A stretch of DNA of 23,260 nt, from positions 1 to 23,260 of the forward strand of contig CAZVYJ010000046.1 of NCBI GenBank assembly GCA_964631565.1. The letters are read 5' to 3'. A program made the translations under genes and the position numbers. Each line of letters opens with the position of its first letter. Position 1 is the stretch's first letter. This DNA comes from CAZVYJ01 sp964631565 (GTDB lineage Bacteria; Planctomycetota; Phycisphaerae; SM23-33). Below, in pieces: positions 7,787-15,237 of this stretch. Below the pieces are notes generated by a model that had not been told where the DNA came from, searched no databases, and was given only the letters and a program-made list of their open reading frames with translations.

Positions 7787-8929
7787 ATGAAAGTTCTTGT
7801 GATGTTCGACTATCCGCCGTCGCCCGGCGGGCTGGCGACTCAGGGCGATCTGCTTTACAGGGGGCTGCAGGAAATCGGCGTGGAAGTTTTCGCCGTGAAC
7901 TTCGAGGCGGCCCAGGAAAAGGAATGGTACTACCGCTGGTTCCAGCCTGACATCGTGGTGGGCGTCGGCTACTGGGGGCACACGCCGCACCTGGTCCTGC
8001 ATCCGCAGCGGTACGGCGTTCAGCCGGTGCCGTGGCTGGTCGTTGACGGGTACCTGGCGAACTATCTGGAGGTGCTCAATTCGCTGCCGCTTATGCTCGT
8101 CACGTCCAACTGGGTCAAGAAGGTCTACGTGCGCGACGGCCTGGACGGCGACAAAATCGAGGTGCTTCCTGTCGGCTGCGACACCGAAGCATTCAAGCCC
8201 CGGGACCGAAACGACCCGAAGATACAAGCCGTGCGCGAAACGCTGGGAATATCAGACGACCAGATAATGATTCTCACAGTCGGCGGCGACGCTGCGTCCA
8301 AGGGCGCGCAGGAGGTCATGCAGGCCCTGTCGCTTATCGATACGAAGGCCCCGGACTGGAAGTATGTCTGCAAGGTCTGGCCGCAGCCGCGCACCGACAA
8401 GCAAACCCTCGCCGATATGCAGCTGGCCGAGCATTTGGGAATCGACAAAAACGTGGTGTACACGACCGGGCGGAACTCGCGCAATTACATGCCGTACCTG
8501 ATAGGGGCGTGCGACATATATGCGGCACCGTCGCGGCTGGAGGGGTTCGGCATGATACAGGTGGAGGCCAACGCATCCGGCAAGCCGGTCGTCGGCATAA
8601 GAGCGATGGGCATGCTCGACACGCTCGTGCACGGCAAGACGGCGCTTCTGGCGAGCGTCGCGCAGGAAGTCCGCCTGCGAGAGACGATTCTCGGCGAGGA
8701 CGAAGGCTACAAGCCGGGCCATCGCGTGATTTTCAACAAGCCGAGAACGGCGGATTACCGCGCGAGCATACACGATATCGCCGATTACCTGCTGGAGCTT
8801 ATGACCAAACCCGAACTGCGCCAGAAACTCGGCGAAGCCGGCAGGAAACGCGTGGTCGAGCTGTTCGACTACCGCATAGTGGCCAGGAGATTCGTGCAGC
8901 TGATTTCCGACCGCCTTGGAATATCCTGA
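7787..8929 (+). CDS. Glycosyltransferase family 4
   Basis: A GT-B fold, retaining sugar transferase that would use a nucleotide sugar. The 380-residue protein starts MKVLVMFDYPPSPGGLATQG, a typical GT4 glycine-rich acceptor loop. It has the linker DGDKIEVLPVGCDTEAFKP, the second-domain strand ILTVGG, and the signature RLEGFGMIQVEANASGKPVV with the paired glutamates E252 and E260. ATG 7787 has AGGAG eight bases upstream. The frame is open to a TTG at 7757 but that adds nothing conserved. The gene starts 36 bases after the deacetylase, and its TGA lies inside the ribosome binding site of the next gene. Acceptor and donor are unknown; it is soluble or peripherally membrane-bound. Confidence 0.93.
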   Translation: MKVLVMFDYPPSPGGLATQGDLLYRGLQEIGVEVFAVNFEAAQEKEWYYRWFQPDIVVGVGYWGHTPHLVLHPQRYGVQPVPWLVVDGYLANYLEVLNSLPLMLVTSNWVKKVYVRDGLDGDKIEVLPVGCDTEAFKPRDRNDPKIQAVRETLGISDDQIMILTVGGDAASKGAQEVMQALSLIDTKAPDWKYVCKVWPQPRTDKQTLADMQLAEHLGIDKNVVYTTGRNSRNYMPYLIGACDIYAAPSRLEGFGMIQVEANASGKPVVGIRAMGMLDTLVHGKTALLASVAQEVRLRETILGEDEGYKPGHRVIFNKPRTADYRASIHDIADYLLELMTKPELRQKLGEAGRKRVVELFDYRIVARRFVQLISDRLGIS

Positions 8930-8939
8930 GGAGTCCGTC

Positions 8940-10109
8940 ATGCGAAAGGATGCGATTGCCGCGGCAAAGGACGCTGCACTCGAAGTGCTGCTTCACAACA
9001 TGCACGGGCCATATCACGGCCTGCCGCGGACGGCAGGGTGGGGCTACCCTGAGCCGTACACGCGCGACCTGATGATATCCTCGCTCGGCATACTTGTGAC
9101 GGGCGAGGAGAAGCTTATGGCCTCGCTCCGCCGTGTGCTCGAAACGCTGGCCAAGACGCAGAGCGAAGGCGGGCACATCGTTTCGCTGGTTCATGATCCC
9201 GAAGACCGCGGCGCGAGCGACACGACGCCGCTTTTCCTGCTGGGCGTCGCGTGGTACAGACTGGCCACCGGCGAGAAGGATTTTCTGGAAGGCGCCGTCC
9301 AAAAGGCCATAACATGGATGAGCTACCAAAGCCCCACCAATCGCGTTCTGATAGCCCAGCAACCCACGACCGACTGGCGCGACGAGCAGTGGGTGCTCGG
9401 CTATGGCCTGTTCGTGAATACACTGGCCTACGGCTACCTGAGGCTGTACGGCCTGCACGATAAGGCCGATATCCTGCGGGACTTCATGCGCTATTTCACG
9501 ATTACCGAGGACGCTCCCCGCCGTGCTTATGAAGGCCTGGCGGTGAAGCATAAGCCTTACTACGCGATGTGGTCGTACAAGGTCTACAGCAGCGAGCGGT
9601 TCGACCTGCTGGGCAACAGTCTGGCGATACTGACCGGCATTTCGCCGCGGACGCGGGCCGGCGCGATTGTTTCGTGGGTCGAGGCGGAGTGCAGGGCCAT
9701 GAAGGCCCGCGGCGAGCTGGCCCTGGACCTGCCGCCGTGCCTGTTTCCGTTCTTCAGGCCGGGCGACCCGGACTGGAAGCCGCGATACGAAAAATACAAC
9801 AAGCCCGGCGAGTATCACAACGGCGGCGTCTGGCCGTTCGTGTGCGGGTTCTACATCGCAGCCCTCATCGCAGCGGGAAAGCTCCGGCTCGCCAAGGCCA
9901 AGCTCAAGGTGCTGGCGGAACTGGTGAAGCAGACAAGGCTCGCGAAGGTCGATTACGGCTTCAACGAGTGGTTCGACGCCGCCGGCCGGCCTCGCGGGCA
10001 GGACTGGCAGACATGGTCGGCCGCCATGTTCCTCTACGCCGCCGCATGCGTCGAACGAGGCTGCACGCCTTTCTTCGACGAAATCCGCCGCGACGCACGT
10101 TCCGACTGA
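8940..10109 (+). CDS. GH100-like glycosidase (alkaline/neutral invertase family)
   Basis: A 389-residue (alpha/alpha)6-barrel glycosidase without signal peptide. It resembles GH100 invertases at several points: YTRDLMISSLGILVTGEEKL near residue 41 (plant enzymes have VRDFVPSALAFLLNGE), YHNGGVWPFV at 292-301 (HNGGSWP in plants), and FNEWFDAAGRPRGQDWQTWS at 341 onward (EYYDGK...YQTWS), where E343 is the candidate catalytic base. GH100 enzymes hydrolyse sucrose, but the related GH133 debranching and other six-hairpin families are alternatives, so the substrate is open. ATG 8940 has GAGGAG at six-base spacing, overlapping the stop of the glycosyltransferase, which shows tight coupling. Its 3' end faces the convergent membrane-protein gene 11 bases away, without a terminator. 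Confidence 0.82.
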   Translation: MRKDAIAAAKDAALEVLLHNMHGPYHGLPRTAGWGYPEPYTRDLMISSLGILVTGEEKLMASLRRVLETLAKTQSEGGHIVSLVHDPEDRGASDTTPLFLLGVAWYRLATGEKDFLEGAVQKAITWMSYQSPTNRVLIAQQPTTDWRDEQWVLGYGLFVNTLAYGYLRLYGLHDKADILRDFMRYFTITEDAPRRAYEGLAVKHKPYYAMWSYKVYSSERFDLLGNSLAILTGISPRTRAGAIVSWVEAECRAMKARGELALDLPPCLFPFFRPGDPDWKPRYEKYNKPGEYHNGGVWPFVCGFYIAALIAAGKLRLAKAKLKVLAELVKQTRLAKVDYGFNEWFDAAGRPRGQDWQTWSAAMFLYAAACVERGCTPFFDEIRRDARSD

Positions 10110-10120
10110 TTCGGCATGAG

Positions 10121-11242
10121 CTACTTTGGATTCAGATACGTTCCGACTTCGATGAATTTCTGTACTGCTCTTTCGACTGCCGTTTCATCTTGTTCATGAG
10201 AGGGCAAAAACCCATAACGGTTTGGGATGATGAGCAGCCGCTTACCGTCCTGAGCAAGTGTCAGGTAATATACGAGAGTCTGCTTTGGGCTGTTCTTTCC
10301 ATACTCCACAATGAGCATCATTTTCAGCGGGCCGGAATCCGGGTGCTCGATATCTTCAAAGTGGCACGATGCATCGATATTTTGTGAAGCGAGTTCCTTC
10401 GCCAGGTTCTTTTCCGTCTGCCTGCACCAGGAATCAAGGATAGCCGTGATTTCCGAATCAGCCAGCCGCTTCGAAGGCTGGTAATCGCCCCCGGAATGCT
10501 CCGCAAGAAGATGCCTGATAAGCTCTGTACGCTTCTGCCATTGGATTTCACGATCTTCATCTGACCATGGTACGAATTCCGTAAGAGGCTGGCTCGAGTC
10601 GATCAGTATCGCATCTGTAAAATGCCCGCCGCGTTCAATCACCAGCAATTGTTCATCTTTGCTCAGGATAATGCGGGGATTGCTGGTCAGTGAGCCGTCT
10701 TCGGAATAATCGAGTATTGTGCCTGCAAATTTCACATTCCAGACGGGGTTCAGGCGGCTTCCATCAGCGGTGAATACGCGATAAATGGCGTCGGTTAGAG
10801 CAGGCTCAAAAGCGAGTATGTAATATTTGTCTCTGGCAGGAGAGTAAACGCTGTCAATCGGCCAGCCTGAAATGACGGATGGCATTAAAAACGTTGGAAT
10901 CCCCCATATCACAGCGACTGCGATAAGAACAAAGGGAATTATCAAGATACGTTTTATGCTCCGGCTGAATTGTTTTTTCGCAAAGAGTATGATAGTTGAA
11001 ACCAGCCAGACTGCACCCAGCAGAAGCACCAGGCCGTAAAATAGCCCATCAAGATAATAGCCGCTTATTTGCCATGAGGCAGGAAACATAAACGTCATCA
11101 CTGTTCTCGACAGTGGTGTGAAAAAAAGAACAGCAAAGAATAAGGACGACAACAGGATTTCAACTTTTGGTGAAAGCAGGAAAGCTACGCCGCGTTGTAT
11201 GACGCCTCTTTTGACATTCCCCGTGTCGTCAGAATTATCCAT
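10121..11242 (-). CDS. Hypothetical membrane protein
   Basis: A 373-residue protein I do not recognise. Three hydrophobic helices lie in the first third (about 26-50, 61-88 and 97-121), followed by a soluble region of about 250 residues with repeated beta-rich stretches (YYILAFEPAL, RIILSKDEQLLVIERGG) that may form a small beta domain, and a basic/helical end. Codon use and GC are clearly lower than in the neighbours, which suggests a recent or lineage-specific acquisition. It lies 75 bases downstream of the aminotransferase-reductase fusion on the same strand; whether it belongs to that operon is unclear. The ATG has no strong ribosome binding site. Confidence 0.75.
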   Translation of the reverse strand: MDNSDDTGNVKRGVIQRGVAFLLSPKVEILLSSLFFAVLFFTPLSRTVMTFMFPASWQISGYYLDGLFYGLVLLLGAVWLVSTIILFAKKQFSRSIKRILIIPFVLIAVAVIWGIPTFLMPSVISGWPIDSVYSPARDKYYILAFEPALTDAIYRVFTADGSRLNPVWNVKFAGTILDYSEDGSLTSNPRIILSKDEQLLVIERGGHFTDAILIDSSQPLTEFVPWSDEDREIQWQKRTELIRHLLAEHSGGDYQPSKRLADSEITAILDSWCRQTEKNLAKELASQNIDASCHFEDIEHPDSGPLKMMLIVEYGKNSPKQTLVYYLTLAQDGKRLLIIPNRYGFLPSHEQDETAVERAVQKFIEVGTYLNPK

Positions 11243-11317
11243 GGCGCCAGTCTACAGGAAAGGTGCTTCGTCTGGAAGATGCAAACAGCAAAAGCATAAT
11301 GCAGGAGCCATTATTGC

Positions 11318-13186
11318 CTAGGCAATTACTGCTGCTGTTCTGCGGCATTTTTCGGGCGAGGCGCAGATGAAGCCGTGCTTCGCGGCGAGCTTCTCGATGT
11401 AGTCGGCCTCCTCCAGCGTGAGATTCTGGCCGATGCTGTGGTCGGTGAAGTCGCCCTCGATCGCCAGCAGCGCCGTCTCGGCGAGGCAGCCCAGCGCGAT
11501 GCCCGGCGGCAGGATTCTCAGGTCCGAGCCGAACTCGATCGCCTCAGGCAGTTCCACCAGCCCGCCCTCGAAGAAGAACACATCCGGCCTCTGGCCCGGC
11601 AGGGCGGGGTCCACGTTCGACGGGCGGGCCACGTCGCAGACGATTGCGTCCTTCTTTAACTGGTGCGCATAAATCAATGCCTGGTCTGAGTTTGTGGCCA
11701 CCAGTACCACGTCGGCATCCTTGATTCCGCAGTCGATGTCGCAGTTGTACAGCACCGGCCTGTCGATGCCCGACGCAGCCAGCGCCTGCTCGATGATGTC
11801 GGTCAGTGCGTCCATCTTGTTGATGCTCTTTGTTTCCAGCAGCGGCTGAATCTTCGCGAGCAGCCCGTTGCCGCCGTTGGCGTCGAGCAGTTTGCGGATG
11901 GTGCGTGCGGCGCCGACGAGGTTGCCGGCCGGCGCGCCGTTTGCGTTCTGCAGCAGATGCTTGTACATGCAGCCGGCCGTAATGCGGCACTTCCGCGGGC
12001 CGTCCGGGTTCAGCGCGTTGCCGACGAGCGTAACCTTTCCCGCGCGGTCGGCGAGCATCAGCGCGCACAGCCTGCCTATCGCGCCGGTAGCGCCGACGAC
12101 CGCGACGTGAAGGTCGCCGAGTTTTTTCCCGCAGCACTCGGCCGCCTGCTCGAGGCCCTGTACGGCCATTATGCTGGTCAGCGAATTGCCGGTGGTGACG
12201 GCCATGCCGAGACCCTGCGCCCGCTCCCCGCCGCGTGTGATAACCGACGTGAACCCCCCAAGCCCGAGTATGCCGACGCCCTTGCTTTTGGCGATGTCGA
12301 TTGTCCGCTGGATCATGTCCTGCATTTCGGCAGGACGGAACTCCAGCAAATGCTGCGGCAGCATCGGTGCGACGAGCAGCCAGCCTTCCGCGCCGCTTCC
12401 GTTTGCAGAGGCGACGTTCTCGACGTGGTCCATCACGCCCGGGCCGATTTCCATCGCCCATCGCTCCCAATGCCGCATTTCTTCCGGAGTGAAGTTCACG
12501 AACGACGGGTCGGTGCGGACGTAATCTTCCTCGGTTCCGTAGTGAACGAGGAACGCGAACGACGGTTTTTGATTTTGACTGCCGCTGCCGTTGTGCTGCT
12601 GATGCCTGTCGGCGGCTGCCGACGGCCAGCAGCCGGGCGGGCGTGGCGTGTCGCCCACATGCGTCAGGTAGCGGAAAAGTTTGTAGTAATCTTTCTTCCT
12701 CACGACGTCGCAGAGTTCGTCGCATGCGGCGATTACTTCATCGACCTCGGCCGGGCCAACGGTGAACGGCGGCTCCAGCCGCAGGAAATGAGCGTCGTTA
12801 AATACCGGGGCAGTGATTATGTGGTTGTTGTTCAGCAGGAATCCGCTGAACAGGGCGGTCATCAGTCCGTGTCTGCTTGCGAAGCCCATGGTTCGCGAGT
12901 CGTCGCCGTCGAAGCGATGGAACTCAATGCCGGTCATCAGCCCGCTGCCGCGAACCTCGACGATGACATCGGGATATTTTGCGCCCAGTGCGGCGAGTTT
13001 CTTCAGCAGATAGTCGCCGGTCTTTGCGACGGTTTTCACTATCGCCTGGTCGTTTTGCATCAGCAGGTCGATGACTGCGAGGCCCACGGCGCACGCCAGG
13101 TGGTTGCCCGCGAACGTCGAGCTGTGCAGCAGGCCGAACTTGTGGTCCCATACGTCGTCGCAGCAGACGCACGCTGCTACCGGCAT
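11318..13186 (-). CDS. Aminotransferase-acyl-ACP reductase fusion, C-terminal part
   Basis: This frame holds the end of a class III aminotransferase (residues 1 to about 170: HSSTFAGNHLACAVGLAVID, VRGSGLMTGIEF, LRLEPPFTV, most like putrescine-type transaminases) and then a region of about 400 residues that resembles cyanobacterial long-chain acyl-ACP reductase (AAR). Shared marks: FAFLVHYG at 210, GVGILGLGGFTSVITRG at 303, TTGNS at 331, the NADPH loop VAVVGATGAIG at 361-371, and LGCLAETALLAIEG, where C567 matches the acyl-thioester cysteine of AAR (Cys294 in Synechococcus). AAR reduces acyl-ACP to fatty aldehyde. The two domains are joined by a low-complexity linker (about 180-208). The ATG at 13186 is an internal methionine; the gene really continues upstream through a frameshift. 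Confidence 0.82.
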   Translation of the reverse strand: MPVAACVCCDDVWDHKFGLLHSSTFAGNHLACAVGLAVIDLLMQNDQAIVKTVAKTGDYLLKKLAALGAKYPDVIVEVRGSGLMTGIEFHRFDGDDSRTMGFASRHGLMTALFSGFLLNNNHIITAPVFNDAHFLRLEPPFTVGPAEVDEVIAACDELCDVVRKKDYYKLFRYLTHVGDTPRPPGCWPSAAADRHQQHNGSGSQNQKPSFAFLVHYGTEEDYVRTDPSFVNFTPEEMRHWERWAMEIGPGVMDHVENVASANGSGAEGWLLVAPMLPQHLLEFRPAEMQDMIQRTIDIAKSKGVGILGLGGFTSVITRGGERAQGLGMAVTTGNSLTSIMAVQGLEQAAECCGKKLGDLHVAVVGATGAIGRLCALMLADRAGKVTLVGNALNPDGPRKCRITAGCMYKHLLQNANGAPAGNLVGAARTIRKLLDANGGNGLLAKIQPLLETKSINKMDALTDIIEQALAASGIDRPVLYNCDIDCGIKDADVVLVATNSDQALIYAHQLKKDAIVCDVARPSNVDPALPGQRPDVFFFEGGLVELPEAIEFGSDLRILPPGIALGCLAETALLAIEGDFTDHSIGQNLTLEEADYIEKLAAKHGFICASPEKCRRTAAVIA

Positions 13187-13986
13187 AAGCCCGCCGCCGA
13201 GCGCCTTGCCCAGAGCAGCATGACGTCAGGCTCGATTCCGGCGGCGTTCGCGCCGAACAGTCGCCCGGTCCGCCCCAGGCCGGTCTGGATTTCGTCGAGA
13301 ACCAGCAGCACGCCGGCCCGTCGGCAGAGTTCGGCCGCCGCTGACAGGTAGCCTTCCGGGGCGGGCTTCATGCCGCCTTCGCCCTGGACCGGCTCGACGA
13401 AGAACGCCGCAATCCTGCCGCCGTCGGTCTTCAGCTTTTCGGCAAGCGAGTCGATGTCGCCGAAGGGCACGTACTCGAAGTTCGCCACCGGGGCCCCGAA
13501 CGGCGATTGATATACCTCGTTGCCGGTGGCTGACAGGGCGCCGAGCGTTTTGCCGTGGAATCCGTTGAGCGTAGAGAGGATTACCGGTTTGCCTGTTCTG
13601 ATGCGGGTGAGCTTGATGGCCGCTTCGGCAGCCTCGGCGCCGCTGTTGGTGAACACGGTGCAGCTCAGACGGCCGGGCGTTACGTCACGGAGTTTTTCAG
13701 CAAGCTTCTGTGTGGCCGGCGCGGTGAAAGGCTGGATCATCGAAGGCTGGCCGTCGGTCAGTGCCTGCTGCATCGCCGCGACAAGCTGCGGATTGTTGTG
13801 CCCGAACGAATTCACGCCATACTGCGACAGGAAGTCGAGGTATTTGACGCCCGACGCGTCGAACAGGTAATGCCCGCTGCCGCCGACGATATTTTTCAGC
13901 GAGTCGAACCTTGACAGCAGGTGCGTGCGTGTTGGATTGTACGGATTCACTGCAAACTCCTGTTCCATAAGACCGGCGACGTTCAC
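13177..13986 (-). CDS. Aminotransferase-acyl-ACP reductase fusion, N-terminal part
   Basis: The first 260 residues of a PLP-dependent class III aminotransferase: VNPYNPTRTHLLSRFDS, FTNSGAEAAEAAIKL (PLP phosphate site, 112-126), GFHGKTLGALSATG (142-155), FFVEPVQGEGG and LVLDEIQTGLGRTG with D231 that contacts the pyridine nitrogen. The frame then runs into a wrong sequence (WARRSAAGLCR), while the frame one base away reads GKALGGGLMPVA, the catalytic lysine motif. Both halves thus form one gene of about 890 codons at 11318-13986. The first codon is GTG at 13986, overlapping the previous stop as GTGA, which implies translational coupling to the N-acyltransferase. ATG 13968 is the alternative. 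Confidence 0.85.
   Translation of the reverse strand: MNVAGLMEQEFAVNPYNPTRTHLLSRFDSLKNIVGGSGHYLFDASGVKYLDFLSQYGVNSFGHNNPQLVAAMQQALTDGQPSMIQPFTAPATQKLAEKLRDVTPGRLSCTVFTNSGAEAAEAAIKLTRIRTGKPVILSTLNGFHGKTLGALSATGNEVYQSPFGAPVANFEYVPFGDIDSLAEKLKTDGGRIAAFFVEPVQGEGGMKPAPEGYLSAAAELCRRAGVLLVLDEIQTGLGRTGRLFGANAAGIEPDVMLLWARRSAAGLCR
13205..13215 (-). other. One-base frameshift inside the fusion gene
   Basis: On the minus strand the sequence CTC TGG GCA AGG should read as CTC TGG GGC AAG, giving L-W-G-K-A-L-G-G-G. One G is missing from the run at 13211-13209, directly before the codon for the PLP lysine. Sequence on both sides is intact and conserved, so this is either a homopolymer sequencing error or a very recent mutation. 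Confidence 0.85.
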
Positions 13987-15185
13987 AGGTCCCGGCGGTA
14001 AATGCGGAACCTTCGATTCGGCCTGAAGTCGTACCGCAGCAGCGGCGCCACGATGTGTTTATTATCTTCCTGCACCAGATGTGCGTCAACGTAGCGTATG
14101 CCTCGCTCAAACAGCGTTCGCGCGAGCTTGCCTACCATCGCGGGCGCGACCAGCGACTTTTCGTAACCCGGCGCGACGCCGAGAACAAGCGTTCTCATGC
14201 ACGCCGGTTTATGGAACCGCGAGCGGATGTAAAGCGCGACGGCCTCCAGCCAGCTCCCGGCACGCCGGGACAGCCGCATTTTGCGGATTATCTCGTTGAG
14301 GTCAGGCACGTTCAGCACAACGCCGACAGGCTCGCCTTTTCGCTCGGCCACCAGGATCGTGTCCGGGATAATGAAGTGCCTCAGCGGCATGACGGAGTAG
14401 CTCAGTTCGCGGCTGCCTATCGGCGTGTGGCCCCAAAGCCCGCCGAGCACCTGGCTGAAAAGTTTGCTGACAAGCTTGACCTCCTCGTCGAAGCGCCTCA
14501 TGTTCACCGGGCGTATGTTGATCTCGCCGTTGCGGGTCGACTCGGCGGAGTCGAGGAACTTGAAGAACCGCTTCAGCGTCCCCTGAGTATCCGAACTTTG
14601 CATATCGAGGCTCAGGCCGAGCAGGTCCCTGGCCTTTGTCAGCCCGCAGGCGTCCATCAGCTCGGCGTAGTAGGACGGGTGATATGGCAGCAGGAAGCGG
14701 TGCGGCTGGTCGTAGCCCTCGACGAGTATGCCGTAATCGTAATTTTCCGACGGGCTGGCCGGGCCGAACATCCGGGCGGCGCCTTTTTGCTTCAGCCAGT
14801 CTGCGGCGGCGTCCAGCAGGGCGGCCGCAGCGGGGCGGGAGTTGATGCAGTCGAAGAAACCGAAGAAGCCGCTGGGTTTTTCTTCGCCATGTTTCGTCGC
14901 GTGGGCGTTGAACCTGTGATTGATGATGGCCGCCACGCGCCCGACGCATTCGCCGCGGCCGTCGCGGGCGAGGAAAAATTCCGCCTCGGCGCCCTCGTCT
15001 TCGCTGTAGAACGGGTGCCGCCTGCGGTCAAGCAGCGAGTTCTGCATGAGCTTTAGAGGTTCGATCCAGCCTGCGGCGCCGCGGAGAATTCTGCGAGGCA
15101 GCTTCTTGAACTGCCTCATGTCGGCCCTGCTGCGCACGGGTCGCACTGCAATGTCCGAATGCGAGGTGGAATCGGATGTTGTCAT
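13983..15185 (-). CDS. GNAT-fold N-acyltransferase, ceramide-synthase-like family
   Basis: A 400-residue acyl-CoA/ACP-dependent N-acyltransferase of the GNAT superfamily. Features: RRHPFYSEDEGAEAEFFLAR (56-75), GECVGRVAAIINHRFN, GFFGFFDCINS (106-116), GPASPSENYDYGILVEGYD (141-159) and PYHPSYYAELM, then a second GNAT-like half ending in RYDFRPNRRFRIYRR. From memory, the bacterial ceramide synthase bCerS and its relatives, often misnamed dATP pyrophosphohydrolase, share this HPFY...GFFGFF...GP pattern, so an amine-bearing lipid acceptor is plausible. ATG 15185 follows a TATAAT with no ribosome binding site, so it may be leaderless. Its TGA overlaps the GTG of the aminotransferase-reductase fusion, so the two are probably made together. 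Confidence 0.85.
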   Translation of the reverse strand: MTTSDSTSHSDIAVRPVRSRADMRQFKKLPRRILRGAAGWIEPLKLMQNSLLDRRRHPFYSEDEGAEAEFFLARDGRGECVGRVAAIINHRFNAHATKHGEEKPSGFFGFFDCINSRPAAAALLDAAADWLKQKGAARMFGPASPSENYDYGILVEGYDQPHRFLLPYHPSYYAELMDACGLTKARDLLGLSLDMQSSDTQGTLKRFFKFLDSAESTRNGEINIRPVNMRRFDEEVKLVSKLFSQVLGGLWGHTPIGSRELSYSVMPLRHFIIPDTILVAERKGEPVGVVLNVPDLNEIIRKMRLSRRAGSWLEAVALYIRSRFHKPACMRTLVLGVAPGYEKSLVAPAMVGKLARTLFERGIRYVDAHLVQEDNKHIVAPLLRYDFRPNRRFRIYRRDL

Positions 15186-15191
15186 ATCGGG

Positions 15192-15197
15192 ATTATA
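15192..15197 (-). promoter_or_regulatory. Candidate -10 box of the N-acyltransferase gene
   Basis: A perfect TATAAT lies six bases before ATG 15185, which would place the transcript start at or near the A of the ATG. No good -35 box is seen at 16 to 18 bases. A GGCCCG/CGGGCC hairpin lies just upstream in the 52-base gap. Confidence 0.4.
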
Positions 15198-15237
15198 GCC
15201 GTCCGGCCCGTCGCGGGGCGGGCCTTGTAAATTTCGC

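Noticed and set aside
7166..8929. Naming the deacetylase and transferase bshB/bshA or mshB/mshA
   Set aside because: The pairing fits, but family motifs alone do not show the acceptor, no ligase (BshC/MshC) is present, and a glycosidase follows.
13177..13215. Programmed ribosomal frameshift in the fusion gene
   Set aside because: The required -1 shift occurs at CTC TGG GCA, which is not a slippery heptamer, and no downstream pseudoknot is evident; a lost G in a homopolymer is simpler.
11957..13351. Plus-strand open frame of 464 codons opposite the aminotransferase-reductase fusion
   Set aside because: The minus strand carries conserved PLP-enzyme and reductase motifs; this is a shadow.
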